Assembly: GCF_009903685.1 (NCBI RefSeq)
Contig: NZ_JAAABI010000004.1
Location: forward strand, 186,001-250,000
Direction of reading: 5' to 3'
DNA from: Flagellimonas ochracea
GTDB lineage: Bacteria; Bacteroidota; Bacteroidia; Flavobacteriales; Flavobacteriaceae
Length of the DNA: 64,000 bases
Shown: positions 44,704 to 53,830 of the stretch, piece after piece
How the letters are laid out: each line of letters begins with the position of its first letter
Numbering within the stretch: the first letter of the stretch is position 1
The notes under the pieces: model-generated
The model's input: the letters and a program-made list of their open reading frames with translations, nothing else
The model's database searches: none
What the model was told of the DNA's origin: nothing
Program-made: the position numbers and the translations under genes

Positions 44704-45212
44704 CATTAAACCTCTTTAAAGCCCCTGAATATAGGGGTTTTTATTTTATGGGGTCAAAAATAGGGACGGGTCCTTCAATACTGGTTTAGTTTTCCCTATC
44801 AAGTAATAAGCTTTGCTTTTTAGATTTTGACAGTCAATTGCACCATTAAAAAACTTCATATCTTCGGAGTGACTTAGTAGTCGCTCTAATATTTTGCTCG
44901 CACGGTCCCAAAGAATTAACCTGCTTAACAGTATGCGATTTTTACCCTATTTGGGTTTTCTTTGGGTTCAAAACAATCCACCCTCAAAATCTCTGTTAAA
45001 AAAGACAAATGCTAAAGTTTTGATTTCAGAGGAACGTATTCCTTTTGACCTTGGTTCTTTTGAAACAGGGATTATTAGGAAATTGATGATTTTAATCCTT
45101 CGAATGATTTTGATAAGAAAGAGCTTTCAATAATAAATAGGGTAAATGATTCTTTGGTAAAACGGAATAAAGAATTGAATTCGAACTTTCAACCTAAATA
45201 TGTTGGGGAAGG
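44704..45212. other. Gene-poor region after tRNA-Gln
   Basis: About 500 bases without a confident gene. It holds the tRNA terminator and a decayed plus-strand reading frame (44894-45225), described separately. Position next to a tRNA gene fits an old insertion site, but I found no direct repeat of the tRNA 3' end and no integrase. Confidence 0.5.
44722..44747 (+). terminator. Terminator of tRNA-Gln
   Basis: CCCCT (44722-44726), loop GAATAT, AGGGG (44733-44737), then TTTTTATTTT. A short but clean stem with a T tract, 18 bases after the tRNA. Confidence 0.72.
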
Positions 45213-45225
45213 CTATCTCGGATAA
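44894..45225 (+). pseudogene. Frameshifted remnant of an unknown gene
   Basis: A 79-codon frame (44894-45133) contains KVLISEERIPFDLGSFETGIIR and then becomes an unlikely run of hydrophobic residues. Reading on one frame over from base 45079 gives a coding-like, Asp/Asn-rich sequence starting EIDDFNPSNDFDKKELSII and ending KYVGEGYLG at a stop at 45223-45225. A one-base loss near AGGAAATTGATG would join the two. I do not recognise the family. The first part may also be chance sequence. Confidence 0.3.
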
Positions 45226-45881
45226 GGGTAGGGACTGTTCGTTTTGTATTGTTTCAGTTTAAAAGTCCGGTGAAATTTTTTCAGAAAAATTGCCGAACCG
45301 TATAACACAAGCGGTTTTGCCCCTAACTTTCTTTTGAATTTTATGGATGACTTATTCAAATAATCCGTAACGCTATAAATATTCTCGATTCCTTCGCTCC
45401 TGAGCATTTTGTAAACCTGATATCTTAGGTATGGCGCTAAATTCTTTCCCCTAAAAGACTGGTAAGTATACATATTTAGGAGATAGGCCTCATCCTCCGC
45501 CAAGGGAAAGTTCTTTTTTCGAAATATGAAATCTTGGTACTCAATACAAGTAAAGGCAGCCAATTTGTCTTTCCATTTTAGGGAAATAACCCTTAAGCCC
45601 AAATCATACCTCTCCAACAATTTCTCATAGTTGATAAAGGAGAGCCCCTTGAGCATTTTCAAATCTTCCCGGGACAAAGGAACCACTTTATAGTTTCCAC
45701 CATCCTCCCGGATACCTGGTTCCGGAAGGTCGGCAGTACCTTCCAACTCCCAATAGAACAACATGAAATCCAATCCAACTTTGGAAAAAAAGCTACGAAG
45801 CGTAAATAGAAATAAACCGTGTTTGATTCTGATGAAAAGTAGTTGGAGTTTATAAAATCGTCCTTCTTCCTTACTTTTCAT
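45213..45881 (-). CDS. GNAT-like N-acetyltransferase
   Basis: A 222-residue protein. The C-terminal half fits the GNAT fold: strand AAFTCIEYQDFIF, then AYLLNMYTYQSFRGKNLAPYL, where SFRGKNLAP stands at the acetyl-CoA pyrophosphate loop (consensus Q/RxxGxG/A, here with Asn in place of the second Gly), a helix YLRYQVYKMLRSEGI, and strand NIYSVTDYLNKSSIKFKRKLG, given in pieces. The N-terminal ~60 residues are basic and hydrophobic with no clear domain. Its ATG overlaps the stop of the BKACE gene (ATGA), so the two are made together. The acyl acceptor is unknown; an amine-bearing substrate or product of the BKACE step is a reasonable guess. Confidence 0.75.
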   Translation of the reverse strand: MKSKEEGRFYKLQLLFIRIKHGLFLFTLRSFFSKVGLDFMLFYWELEGTADLPEPGIREDGGNYKVVPLSREDLKMLKGLSFINYEKLLERYDLGLRVISLKWKDKLAAFTCIEYQDFIFRKKNFPLAEDEAYLLNMYTYQSFRGKNLAPYLRYQVYKMLRSEGIENIYSVTDYLNKSSIKFKRKLGAKPLVLYGSAIFLKKFHRTFKLKQYKTNSPYPYPR

Positions 45882-46756
45882 GACACTTGTTTTTTAAGTC
45901 GACCGTAACTGCCCTTTTCGGTTTGAAGTTTCATTTTGGCCCTGAATTCCATAGGGGACATAACCACTCTTTCATTGGCTTTGGCAATGGTATGTATTCT
46001 TTTGATCAATGCTTCGTTGGAAGCCAGTTGGGTCCTATTGGCGTCGTACCAAATGTTATCTTCTATGCCAACACGCACTCCACCACCCATGGCTATTCCA
46101 ATCGAGTTCATTTTCAATTGGGAGTTTCCAATTCCGGCAAGACTCCATAAGGATTGGTCGGGGAGATCGTTGATCATGATGCCCGCGTTAAGTAGATTGG
46201 CTTGGGCACAGGCAATATTCCCAAGTATAAGGTTGAAATAATAGGGAGGTTCCACGAGACCCTTCTTCTCTAGATATTTGGCATAGTTGATCATTCCGAT
46301 ATCAAACGCCTCTAGCTCGGGTACGATTCCATTTTCCAGCATGGTTCTGGACAAATCCTTAATCATCTGGGGTGAATTGGAACTGGCCGTTGCATTGAAG
46401 TTAAGCGAACTTAGGGTGAGACTTCCCATATCTGGTTTCAAGGCACCTTCCAAAAACAAGGGCTCTGAACGTTTTTCAAACTCAGAAAAATTTCGACCAC
46501 TCAAGGAAACACAAATCACCAAATCAGGGGTGTGTTTTCTAATACCTTCTATGATGCTACCATAGATTTCTTTCTTGTATGTTGGGGTTCCGGTATCGGC
46601 TTCCCGGGCATGGAGGTGTACCATGGTTATCCCAATTTCGGATACGCGGTGTACGTCCTCTATGATTTCCGGAACATCAACAGGGACATGCGGGGTCATT
46701 TGTTTGGTTGGGATCATCCCGGTAGGGGTGAAGTTGATGATCAGTTTTTCCGCCAT
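45878..46756 (-). CDS. BKACE (DUF849) beta-keto acid cleavage enzyme
   Basis: A 292-residue TIM-barrel enzyme of the 3-keto-5-aminohexanoate cleavage family, which converts a beta-keto acid plus acetyl-CoA into acetoacetate plus a new acyl-CoA, using a divalent metal. Family marks are INFTPTGMIPTKQMTPHVP near the start, the metal pair MVHLHARE (H47 and H49), CVSLSGRNFSEFEKR, and VPELEAFDIGMI with the conserved Glu. No lysine-fermentation genes (kamA, kal, kce partners) are near, so the substrate is likely another beta-keto acid. It is coupled to the GNAT gene. Confidence 0.88.
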   Translation of the reverse strand: MAEKLIINFTPTGMIPTKQMTPHVPVDVPEIIEDVHRVSEIGITMVHLHAREADTGTPTYKKEIYGSIIEGIRKHTPDLVICVSLSGRNFSEFEKRSEPLFLEGALKPDMGSLTLSSLNFNATASSNSPQMIKDLSRTMLENGIVPELEAFDIGMINYAKYLEKKGLVEPPYYFNLILGNIACAQANLLNAGIMINDLPDQSLWSLAGIGNSQLKMNSIGIAMGGGVRVGIEDNIWYDANRTQLASNEALIKRIHTIAKANERVVMSPMEFRAKMKLQTEKGSYGRLKKQVS

Positions 46757-47233
46757 TACTGTTGTTTTTCAGTTGGTTGTAGAGCCACAAGAAAACAGAA
46801 ATAGTGCTAATCCCTACAATTAATCGGTTATTACTCCAATTTTTTTGATAGAATGCAATAAAAACGGTTTCGGTATGGACAAATCCCTTATCAAAGTGGT
46901 AAAAGGTGTTCTTATTGATCGCAATCATAGCATCTAGAAGCCTTCAGGGACCTGACATGAAGATTCGAAATGCAGCAATGCGGGAAACTTTTGTGCAGAA
47001 GCTGCCGTTTTGGAAATTGATGAAATAGGTTTTTGGGGTTACTTGACTTTGATTACCACAAGATGAAATCGTGTGGTAGCGGGAAAAGATTGAGGAACAA
47101 GGAATATGATCATGTAATTTTTTGTCGAATAAAGGCGGCCCTCACATACATTGCTGTTTTTTAGTAAGAAACTTCATGGAGTGCGAAAAAAAAACACCGG
47201 ATGGGGTAAAGCGGGTTAAAGTGCCTCTTTCGT

Positions 47234-47265
47234 TTTGTTACAGTATTAAAAATGTCTTATATTTG
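47234..47265 (+). promoter_or_regulatory. Promoter of rimP-nusA-infB
   Basis: TTTG (47234-47237), 20 bases, TATATTTG (47258-47265). Both boxes match the Bacteroidota consensus. The predicted start near 47272 gives a leader of about 60 bases that contains the hairpin at 47295-47315. Confidence 0.75.
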
Positions 47266-47294
47266 CGCCACTGAACGGATATAAAAGTATTCAT

Positions 47295-47320
47295 GAGGGG
47301 ACTTCGAGTCCCCTCTTTTA
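47295..47320 (+). promoter_or_regulatory. Terminator-like hairpin in the rimP leader
   Basis: GAGGGGACT (47295-47303) pairs with AGTCCCCTC (47307-47315) over a TCG loop, followed by TTTTA. Nine paired, GC-rich bases end 17 bases before the rimP ATG and after its promoter. It could attenuate the operon or shield the start codon. Confidence 0.6.
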
Positions 47321-47332
47321 TTACTTGAAATT

Positions 47333-47797
47333 ATGTTAAAGGAGAAAGTGGAATCTTTGTTGAACAAAGCTTTGGAGCAACGCCCGGACTTGTTTTTGAT
47401 TGATTTTACTGTGGGAGGGAACAATATGGTTCGGATTGTTTTGGATGGTGATGAAGGGGTCAATCTTCAAGATTGTATGGAGATAAGCCGGGCCATTGAG
47501 CACAATTTGGACCGTGAAGAAGAGGATTTTTCCTTGGAGGTGACGTCAGCCGGAGCAACCGCCACTTTGGAACTACCTCGTCAGTACAAAAAGAATATAG
47601 GAAGAAAACTGAAGGTCAAGACTGCTGAAGAAGAAATGGAAGGAACCTTGACCCAAGTAACCCAAGATAACATTACCTTGGAATGGAAGGCCCGTGAGCC
47701 AAAACCCGTAGGTAAAGGGAAAGTGACTGTACAGAAGAAGCAAGAGATTGCCTTTTCTGATATTAAAGAAGCAAAAGTTGTTTTAAAATTTAATTGA
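47333..47797 (+). CDS. rimP: Ribosome maturation factor RimP
   Basis: 30S assembly factor, 154 residues. The N-terminal alpha-beta domain contains DFTVGGNNMVRIVLDGDEGVN and the conserved LQDCMEISRAIEHNLD; the family signature EVTSAG (SLEVTSAGATATLELPRQY) marks the domain border. The C-terminal SH3-like barrel covers about 90-154. First gene of the rimP-nusA-infB operon, with nusA starting 10 bases after its stop. Confidence 0.95.
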   Translation: MLKEKVESLLNKALEQRPDLFLIDFTVGGNNMVRIVLDGDEGVNLQDCMEISRAIEHNLDREEEDFSLEVTSAGATATLELPRQYKKNIGRKLKVKTAEEEMEGTLTQVTQDNITLEWKAREPKPVGKGKVTVQKKQEIAFSDIKEAKVVLKFN

Positions 47798-47807
47798 AGA
47801 TCAAAAA

Positions 47808-49040
47808 ATGGAAAACCTAGCGCTCATCGAATCTTTTTCAGAGTTTAAGGACGATAAGTTTATTGACAGGGTGACCCTTATGGCTATTTTGGAAGACGTA
47901 TTCCGAAATGCGCTAAAGAAAAAATTTGGCTCGGATGATAACTTCGATATCATCATCAACCCGGATAAGGGAGATTTGGAGATATGGAGAAACCGAGTGG
48001 TTGTACAAGACGGGGAAGTGGAAGAGCCCAATGAGGAGATTTCCCTTTCAGAAGCCCGAAAGATTGAACCGGATTTTGAAGTCGGCGAGGATGTTTCAGA
48101 GGAAGTTAAATTGATGGACTTGGGAAGAAGGGCGATTTTAGCACTTCGACAAAATCTAATTTCCAAAATCCACGAGCACGACAACACTACCATTTATAAG
48201 CAGTTTAAGGACTTAGAAGGCGAAATATATACCGCTGAGGTACACCATATTCGTCATAAGGCCATTATTTTGCTGGATGATGAGGGCAATGAGATTATTC
48301 TTCCAAAAGAAAAACAGATTCCTTCGGATTTTTTCCGAAAGGGAGACAATGTAAGAGGCATCATTGAAAGTGTAGAGCTCAAGGGCAACAAACCCGCAAT
48401 CATAATGTCAAGAACTTCACCAGTTTTCTTGGAACAACTGTTCTTCCAAGAAATACCGGAGGTGTTTGATGGTCTTATCACCATAAAAAAGGCGGTTCGT
48501 ATCCCAGGAGAGAAAGCAAAAGTAGCCGTAGATTCCTATGATGATAGAATAGATCCCGTAGGTGCCTGTGTGGGTATGAAGGGATCTCGAATCCATGGCA
48601 TTGTGCGTGAATTGGGCAACGAAAATATCGATGTCATCAATTGGACCAACAATCCACAATTGATGGTTACCCGTGCATTGAGCCCCGCTAGGGTTTCATC
48701 CGTGAAATTGAATGACGAAAAGAAAACTGCTCAAGTGTATTTGAAGCCAGAAGAGGTTTCCAAGGCCATTGGACGAGGAGGGCACAACATCCGGCTGGCA
48801 GGACAATTGACTGGTTATGAGATAGATGTTTTCCGAGAAGGAGTAGAAGAAGACGTGGAGTTGACCGAGTTTTCCGATGAGATAGAAGGATGGGTGATTG
48901 ATGAGTTCAAGAAAATAGGTTTGGATACGGCACGAAGTGTTCTAGAACAAGATGTGGATGACCTTATCAAAAGAACTGACCTTGAAGAGGAGACAATCCA
49001 AGAGGTAGTCCGCATTCTTAAAGAAGAATTTGAAGATTAA
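47808..49040 (+). CDS. nusA: Transcription termination/antitermination factor NusA
   Basis: RNA polymerase-binding elongation factor, 410 residues. The N-terminal RNAP-binding domain (about 1-125, LMAILEDVFRNALKKKFG), S1 domain (about 130-200, EIYTAEVHHIRHKAIILLDD), and KH1-KH2 domains (about 205-345, GACVGMKGSRIHGIVRELG and IGRGGHNIRLAGQLTGYEI) are in order. It lacks the C-terminal acidic repeats of E. coli NusA, as is common outside proteobacteria. infB starts 43 bases downstream. Confidence 0.96.
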   Translation: MENLALIESFSEFKDDKFIDRVTLMAILEDVFRNALKKKFGSDDNFDIIINPDKGDLEIWRNRVVVQDGEVEEPNEEISLSEARKIEPDFEVGEDVSEEVKLMDLGRRAILALRQNLISKIHEHDNTTIYKQFKDLEGEIYTAEVHHIRHKAIILLDDEGNEIILPKEKQIPSDFFRKGDNVRGIIESVELKGNKPAIIMSRTSPVFLEQLFFQEIPEVFDGLITIKKAVRIPGEKAKVAVDSYDDRIDPVGACVGMKGSRIHGIVRELGNENIDVINWTNNPQLMVTRALSPARVSSVKLNDEKKTAQVYLKPEEVSKAIGRGGHNIRLAGQLTGYEIDVFREGVEEDVELTEFSDEIEGWVIDEFKKIGLDTARSVLEQDVDDLIKRTDLEEETIQEVVRILKEEFED

Positions 49041-49083
49041 ACTATATATTAGCAGCGAATTTTAGGGCAAGCAAAATCAATTT

Positions 49084-51768
49084 ATGGCAGGAAACCCAAC
49101 AATACGACTTAACAAAGTTCTCAGAGAATTGAACATTTCCCTGGATAGGGCGGTGGACTACTTGACCGCACAAGGTCATGAAGTAGAGGCTAGGCCTACC
49201 ACTAAAATATCTGATGAAGTGTATCAAGTACTGTTGGATGAATTCCAGACGGATAAGAGCAAAAAAGTAGCTTCCAAGGAGGTAGGAGAAGAAAAGAGGA
49301 AGGAAAAAGAGGCGCTCAGAATTCAAATGGAACAGGAGCAAGAAGAAAGACGACTTGCCAGGGAGAAAAGAGATGCTGACAAGGTCATCAAGGCCAAAGC
49401 AGAGCTTTCCGGTCCCAAAACGGTCGGTAAAATAGACTTGGACAAAAAGCCTGAGGCTCCAAAAGCAAAGGAACCGGTTAAAGTGGTTGAGGAGAAACCG
49501 GCACCAGCAGCAAAAAAAGAAGCTGCGCCCAAGACGGAGACTTTAGAGAAGCCAGAGGTTAAATCCGAGCAAGAGCAGACAGAACAGCCAAAGGAACCGG
49601 AAACCATTCAAACACAATATAAAAAATTGAGTGGGCCTAAAATTACCGGGGATAAAATCGACCTTTCCAAATTTCAAAAACCAAAAAAGAAAAAGGAAGA
49701 TTCCAAAAAAACCGATGCAGCCTCCAAAGAGGATAGTTCCGATAGGAGAAAGCGGAGAAAACGTATCATCAGCAAAAATGCCCAACCAGGAGGTGGACGT
49801 CCCGGCAAAAGTGGGCAAGGTCAGGGAAGAAGAGGACAAAGAGGTGTTGCACCAAAAGTGGAGCCCACGGAGGAAGAAGTACAAAAGCAGGTGCGTGAGA
49901 CCTTGGAGAAACTTCAAGGTAAATCCAGCAAGGGCAAAGGAGCCAAATATAGAAGGGAAAAAAGAGATCAACACCGTCAGCAGACTGAAAAAGATCTGGA
50001 ACAGCAGGAATTGGAGAGCAAAATCCTCAAGGTTACAGAGTTCGTAACGGTGAATGAGGTTGCGACCATGATGGATGTGTCAACAACACAGATTATATCT
50101 GCATGCATGTCTTTAGGTATCATGGTGACCATGAACCAACGTTTGGATGCGGAAACACTTTCCATAGTTGCCGATGAGTTTGGGTACGAAGTGGAATTTG
50201 TCACTGCCGAAATCGAGGAGGCCATTGAAGAGGAGGTAGATGCCCCAGAAGACTTAAAGCCAAGGGCACCCATTGTTACGGTAATGGGACATGTGGACCA
50301 CGGAAAAACATCCCTGTTGGATTACATTCGTGAAGAAAACGTGATTGCAGGTGAAAGTGGCGGTATTACGCAGCATATCGGTGCTTATGGAGTAATGTTG
50401 GAAGACGGACAAAAAATTACTTTCTTGGATACACCTGGTCACGAAGCCTTTACGGCCATGCGTGCAAGAGGAGCCCAAGTAACGGATATTGCAATAATTG
50501 TTATTGCCGCGGATGACGATATAATGCCGCAGACCAAAGAGGCAATCAGTCATGCACAAGCGGCTGGAGTTCCTATAGTATTTGCCATCAATAAGGTGGA
50601 TAAACCAACAGCCAATCCGGATAAAATCAAAGAAGGACTTGCTTCAATGAATTTATTGGTGGAAGATTGGGGAGGAAAGATTCAATCGCACGATATTTCT
50701 GCTAAAACCGGGCAAGGTGTTAAAGAACTTTTGGAGAAGGTTTTGTTGGAGGCTGAGTTATTGGAGCTGAAGGCCAATCCGGAGCGTTTGGCTACCGGTA
50801 CCGTAGTGGAAGCGTTTTTGGACAAAGGACGAGGATATGTGGCCACCGTTTTGGTCCAAGCTGGAACACTTAGTATAGGAGACTACGTACTTGCAGGAAC
50901 ATGCAGCGGAAAAGTAAAAGCCATGCAAGATGAGCGTGGCAAAGATATTGAGCGCGCTGGTCCGGCTACGCCAATTTCCATACTTGGTTTGGATGGTGCT
51001 CCTCAGGCAGGAGATCGATTCAATGTGTTGGAGGATGAACGGGAAGCTAAGCAGATTGCTGCCAAACGTTCACAGCTACAAAGAGAACAATCTGTCAGGA
51101 CCCAAAGGCATATTACTTTGGATGAGATTGGCCGACGAATCGCTCTGGGAGATTTCAAGGAGCTGAACATTATATTGAAAGGAGATGTGGACGGATCGGT
51201 GGAAGCCTTGACAGATTCCTTCCAAAAGTTGTCCACGGATGAAATACAGGTAAACATTATACATAAAGCAGTTGGGGCCATTACGGAATCCGATGTGCTT
51301 CTGGCCAGTGCCTCCGATGCGATTATCATAGGATTTAATGTAAGACCTATGGGCAATGCCCGCAGCATAGCTGATAAGGAAGAAATCGACATTAGGACCT
51401 ACTCCATTATATACGATGCCATCAATGATCTAAAGGATGCCATGGAGGGAATGCTTTCTCCAGAAATGAAGGAAGAGATCACAGGTAATGCGGAGATTCG
51501 GGAAACGTTCAAGATATCCAAGGTCGGTACCATTGCAGGTTGTATGGTCACAAGCGGCAAGATTTTTAGAAGCTCCCAGATACGTCTTATTCGAGATGGG
51601 GTGGTTATTTTTACCGGAGAGTTGACTTCTTTAAAGCGATTTAAAGACGATGTAAAAGAAGTGTCCAAAGGATACGATTGTGGTCTTCAAATCAAAAATT
51701 ACAACGACATTAGGGAAGGGGACATTGTGGAAGCTTTCCAAGAAGTGGCTGTAAAGAAAAAGTTGTAA
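49084..51768 (+). CDS. infB: Translation initiation factor IF-2
   Basis: Initiation GTPase that brings fMet-tRNA to the 30S subunit. It has 894 residues. The first ~50 residues are an IF2N-like domain ([21 protein letters not shown]). A long charged Lys/Glu/Pro-rich linker covers about 60-310. A second IF2N domain lies near 320-370 ([19 protein letters not shown]). The G domain starts near 395: G1 [10 protein letters not shown]3 DTPGHEAF and G4 NKVDKP are intact. Domains II, III and C2, with a C-terminal [18 protein letters not shown], complete it. It is the last gene of its operon, closed by a terminator. Confidence 0.97.
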   Translation: MAGNPTIRLNKVLRELNISLDRAVDYLTAQGHEVEARPTTKISDEVYQVLLDEFQTDKSKKVASKEVGEEKRKEKEALRIQMEQEQEERRLAREKRDADKVIKAKAELSGPKTVGKIDLDKKPEAPKAKEPVKVVEEKPAPAAKKEAAPKTETLEKPEVKSEQEQTEQPKEPETIQTQYKKLSGPKITGDKIDLSKFQKPKKKKEDSKKTDAASKEDSSDRRKRRKRIISKNAQPGGGRPGKSGQGQGRRGQRGVAPKVEPTEEEVQKQVRETLEKLQGKSSKGKGAKYRREKRDQHRQQTEKDLEQQELESKILKVTEFVTVNEVATMMDVSTTQIISACMSLGIMVTMNQRLDAETLSIVADEFGYEVEFVTAEIEEAIEEEVDAPEDLKPRAPIVTVMGHVDHGKTSLLDYIREENVIAGESGGITQHIGAYGVMLEDGQKITFLDTPGHEAFTAMRARGAQVTDIAIIVIAADDDIMPQTKEAISHAQAAGVPIVFAINKVDKPTANPDKIKEGLASMNLLVEDWGGKIQSHDISAKTGQGVKELLEKVLLEAELLELKANPERLATGTVVEAFLDKGRGYVATVLVQAGTLSIGDYVLAGTCSGKVKAMQDERGKDIERAGPATPISILGLDGAPQAGDRFNVLEDEREAKQIAAKRSQLQREQSVRTQRHITLDEIGRRIALGDFKELNIILKGDVDGSVEALTDSFQKLSTDEIQVNIIHKAVGAITESDVLLASASDAIIIGFNVRPMGNARSIADKEEIDIRTYSIIYDAINDLKDAMEGMLSPEMKEEITGNAEIRETFKISKVGTIAGCMVTSGKIFRSSQIRLIRDGVVIFTGELTSLKRFKDDVKEVSKGYDCGLQIKNYNDIREGDIVEAFQEVAVKKKL

Positions 51769-51793
51769 AACGTTGGTAAAAAAAATGAAAATT

Positions 51794-51822
51794 AAAATCC
51801 CACTTATGGCGGGATTTTTTTT
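51794..51822. terminator. Terminator between infB and the SPOR gene
   Basis: AAAATCCC (51794-51801), nine-base loop, GGGATTTT (51811-51818), then TTTTA. It overlaps the last bases of the convergent SPOR gene and probably serves both. Confidence 0.75.
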
Positions 51823-52192
51823 ATCGGGAGTCGCTCTCAGGTTTCAATAGCATGGCATCGGGATATTTTTTACGAACTTCCAAATACTTACGTTCGGCTT
51901 CCAATTTTGTTTTAAATTTTCCTAAACGAACACGATACGTGGGCGATTCAAATTCTATTTTGGAGTACCATCCGGGGAAATCAACTTCTACTTGCGACTT
52001 TAGGTTTTGTGCTTTTTGATAGTTTCCAAAACCAACTTGGATCTGATAAAAATTCGCCTTGGAATTGACCTCTGCGTACAGGGCCAACAATCTGTCGATT
52101 TTTTCATCTTGTTTAATGTTTACTGTGCCCTCTTGCGCAGAGGCCCCGAATAAAGAGGCCATAAAAAATGCGGTAAATACAAAGGTTTTCAT
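51821..52192 (-). CDS. Exported SPOR-domain protein
   Basis: A 123-residue protein. The start at 52192 gives the signal peptide MKTFVFTAFFMASLFGASAQ. The mature part is one SPOR-like domain: FYQIQVGFGNYQKAQNLKSQ, then YRVRLGKFKTKLEAERKYLEV and ending near YPDAMLLKPE. SPOR domains bind denuded peptidoglycan glycan strands, so a periplasmic wall-linked role is likely. A -7 match TACATTTG lies on the minus strand at 52226-52233 without a good -33 box. It is divergent from the respiratory operon. Confidence 0.85.
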   Translation of the reverse strand: MKTFVFTAFFMASLFGASAQEGTVNIKQDEKIDRLLALYAEVNSKANFYQIQVGFGNYQKAQNLKSQVEVDFPGWYSKIEFESPTYRVRLGKFKTKLEAERKYLEVRKKYPDAMLLKPESDSR

Positions 52193-52309
52193 AGGCAATG
52201 ACTTCAATCAGATTTTGTATCCATACAAATGTAAATTATTCTGTTTTAAACAGTGTGGACCATCTTTATTTAGAACAATTATAAATTATATGTTATAGAT
52301 ACCTTAACA

Positions 52310-52340
52310 TTTCAAAAAAAGACTCTATGTCGTACTTTTG
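52310..52340 (+). promoter_or_regulatory. Promoter of the alternative complex III/oxidase operon
   Basis: TTTC (52310-52313), exactly 19 bases, TACTTTTG (52333-52340). One mismatch in -33, full match in -7. The leader to the actA ATG is about 80 bases. Confidence 0.7.
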
Positions 52341-52427
52341 TTTCCAATTTTGGACAAGCTAAAAGCTATTGTTCTCAGTATCAATAGTAATTATCATGCC
52401 AAAGATTTCGATAGAAATTTCGTGAAT

Positions 52428-53795
52428 ATGAAAAAGGTTTTATACCGCCATCTATTATCTAAAGTTTTAGGTTTTTCTCTTTTACTTTTTTCCATTTCAT
52501 TTTATGCACAAGAAGAGGCAGCTCCCACAGAAGAAGTGGTTGCCGAGGAAAGTGCTGATACATCGGGTGGTGACCCAGTTAAGGGAAAACAACTTTTTAA
52601 TCAAAACTGTGCTGCCTGTCATGCATTGAACCGAAAAATGACCGGACCTGCCTTGGCCAACGTAGAAACCAGGTTGATGGAAGATGAAGGTTTGGATAAG
52701 GAATGGCTCTATGCTTGGATTAAGAATAGCCCCGGGATGATCAGTGCCGGTGATCCTTATGCCAATAAAATATATGCCGAGTACAACCAAGCGGCAATGA
52801 CTGCTTTTCCTACGCTTTCCAATCAAGATATAGATGATATTTTAGCATACACAGCTGCACCTCCGCCAGCACCGGCAGCAGCAACAGCGGCTGATACGGC
52901 TGCTACAGGCTCCACGGATTCAAGTGGCATCTCCAATGAGATTCTTTTGGGAGCCTTGGCAATGATTTTTGGCCTGTTGGTGGTGATGCTGATTTTAGTG
53001 AACAAAACACTGCGCCGCATAGCGGAAGCGAACGGTGTTGTTCTTGAAAAGGAGAAAGCCGAAAAAAGAGTTCCCATTTGGAAGGCCTTCGCCCGAAATC
53101 AGTTTTTGGTTTTGGTGAGCGTTATCTTTTTGCTCTTGGCCAGTGCCTATTTTGCTTATGGTTGGATGATGCAAATAGGGGTTGACCAGGGTTATGCCCC
53201 TGTACAGCCTATTCACTATTCCCATAAGATACATGCCGGGGACAATAAAATTGAATGCAAGTATTGTCATTCATCTGCTAGGGTTTCCAAGCATTCAGGC
53301 ATACCTTCCTTAAATGTATGTATGAACTGTCATAAATCCATTTATGAATACAAAGGGAATCCAGAAGGACCAAGTGCAGAAGATTTGGCAAATGGCTACA
53401 CCAATGAATTTTATACTGGGGAAATCAAAAAGCTATATAAAGCGGTAGGTTGGGATGAAGAGAACCAAAGATACACTGGCGAGACCCAGCCTGTGGAATG
53501 GGTTAGAATTCATAACCTGCCCGATTTTGCCTATTTCAACCACTCGCAACACGTATCGGTTGCTGGAATTGAGTGTCAAACCTGTCACGGTCCAGTTGAG
53601 GAGATGGAAATCATGTACCAATATGCTCCCTTGACTATGGGCTGGTGTATAAATTGCCACCGCGAAACCAATATACAGGTAGAAGGTAATGCATACTATG
53701 AAGCTATCCATGCCGAACTTTCCAAGAAGTACGGGGTTGACAAGCTGACCGCAGCCATGATGGGGGGTCTGGAATGTGGTAAGTGTCACTATTAA
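52428..53795 (+). CDS. actA: Alternative complex III multiheme cytochrome c subunit, with N-terminal monoheme domain
   Basis: Electron-transfer subunit of the quinol:cytochrome c (or oxidase) reductase ACIII. It has 455 residues. The start at 52428 gives signal peptide MKKVLYRHLLSKVLGFSLLL..FYAQ. A monoheme cytochrome c domain (CAACH at 61-65) is followed by an Ala/Pro linker, TM helix about 171-192, a cytoplasmic loop, TM helix about 224-246, and a periplasmic multiheme domain with CKYCH, CMNCH, CQTCH, CINCH and CGKCH (450-454). The total is six heme motifs. The pentaheme part is the standard ActA; the fused monoheme part may be the exit point for electrons. It is first in the operon. Confidence 0.93.
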   Translation: MKKVLYRHLLSKVLGFSLLLFSISFYAQEEAAPTEEVVAEESADTSGGDPVKGKQLFNQNCAACHALNRKMTGPALANVETRLMEDEGLDKEWLYAWIKNSPGMISAGDPYANKIYAEYNQAAMTAFPTLSNQDIDDILAYTAAPPPAPAAATAADTAATGSTDSSGISNEILLGALAMIFGLLVVMLILVNKTLRRIAEANGVVLEKEKAEKRVPIWKAFARNQFLVLVSVIFLLLASAYFAYGWMMQIGVDQGYAPVQPIHYSHKIHAGDNKIECKYCHSSARVSKHSGIPSLNVCMNCHKSIYEYKGNPEGPSAEDLANGYTNEFYTGEIKKLYKAVGWDEENQRYTGETQPVEWVRIHNLPDFAYFNHSQHVSVAGIECQTCHGPVEEMEIMYQYAPLTMGWCINCHRETNIQVEGNAYYEAIHAELSKKYGVDKLTAAMMGGLECGKCHY

Positions 53796-53830
53796 TAATA
53801 AAAAGAAGAAGATAATCTCAGATATATCGT

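Larger units (their letters stand above)
46757..47332. other. Spacer between the BKACE gene and rimP
   Basis: A 576-base region with no convincing gene. A minus-strand frame from 46928 could encode a small protein with one membrane helix (LIVGISTISVFLWLYN) but runs 80 bases out of phase into the BKACE gene, so it is not called. The right end carries the rimP promoter and leader hairpin. The middle, 46930-47230, shows nothing I can name. Confidence 0.5.

Noticed and set aside
44704..47332. Integrated mobile element next to tRNA-Gln
   Set aside because: No integrase, transposase or repeat of the tRNA 3' end was found.
49600..50050. Plus- and minus-strand frames inside the infB linker
   Set aside because: They are shadows of the Lys/Glu-rich linker codons; no independent start region or family signal.
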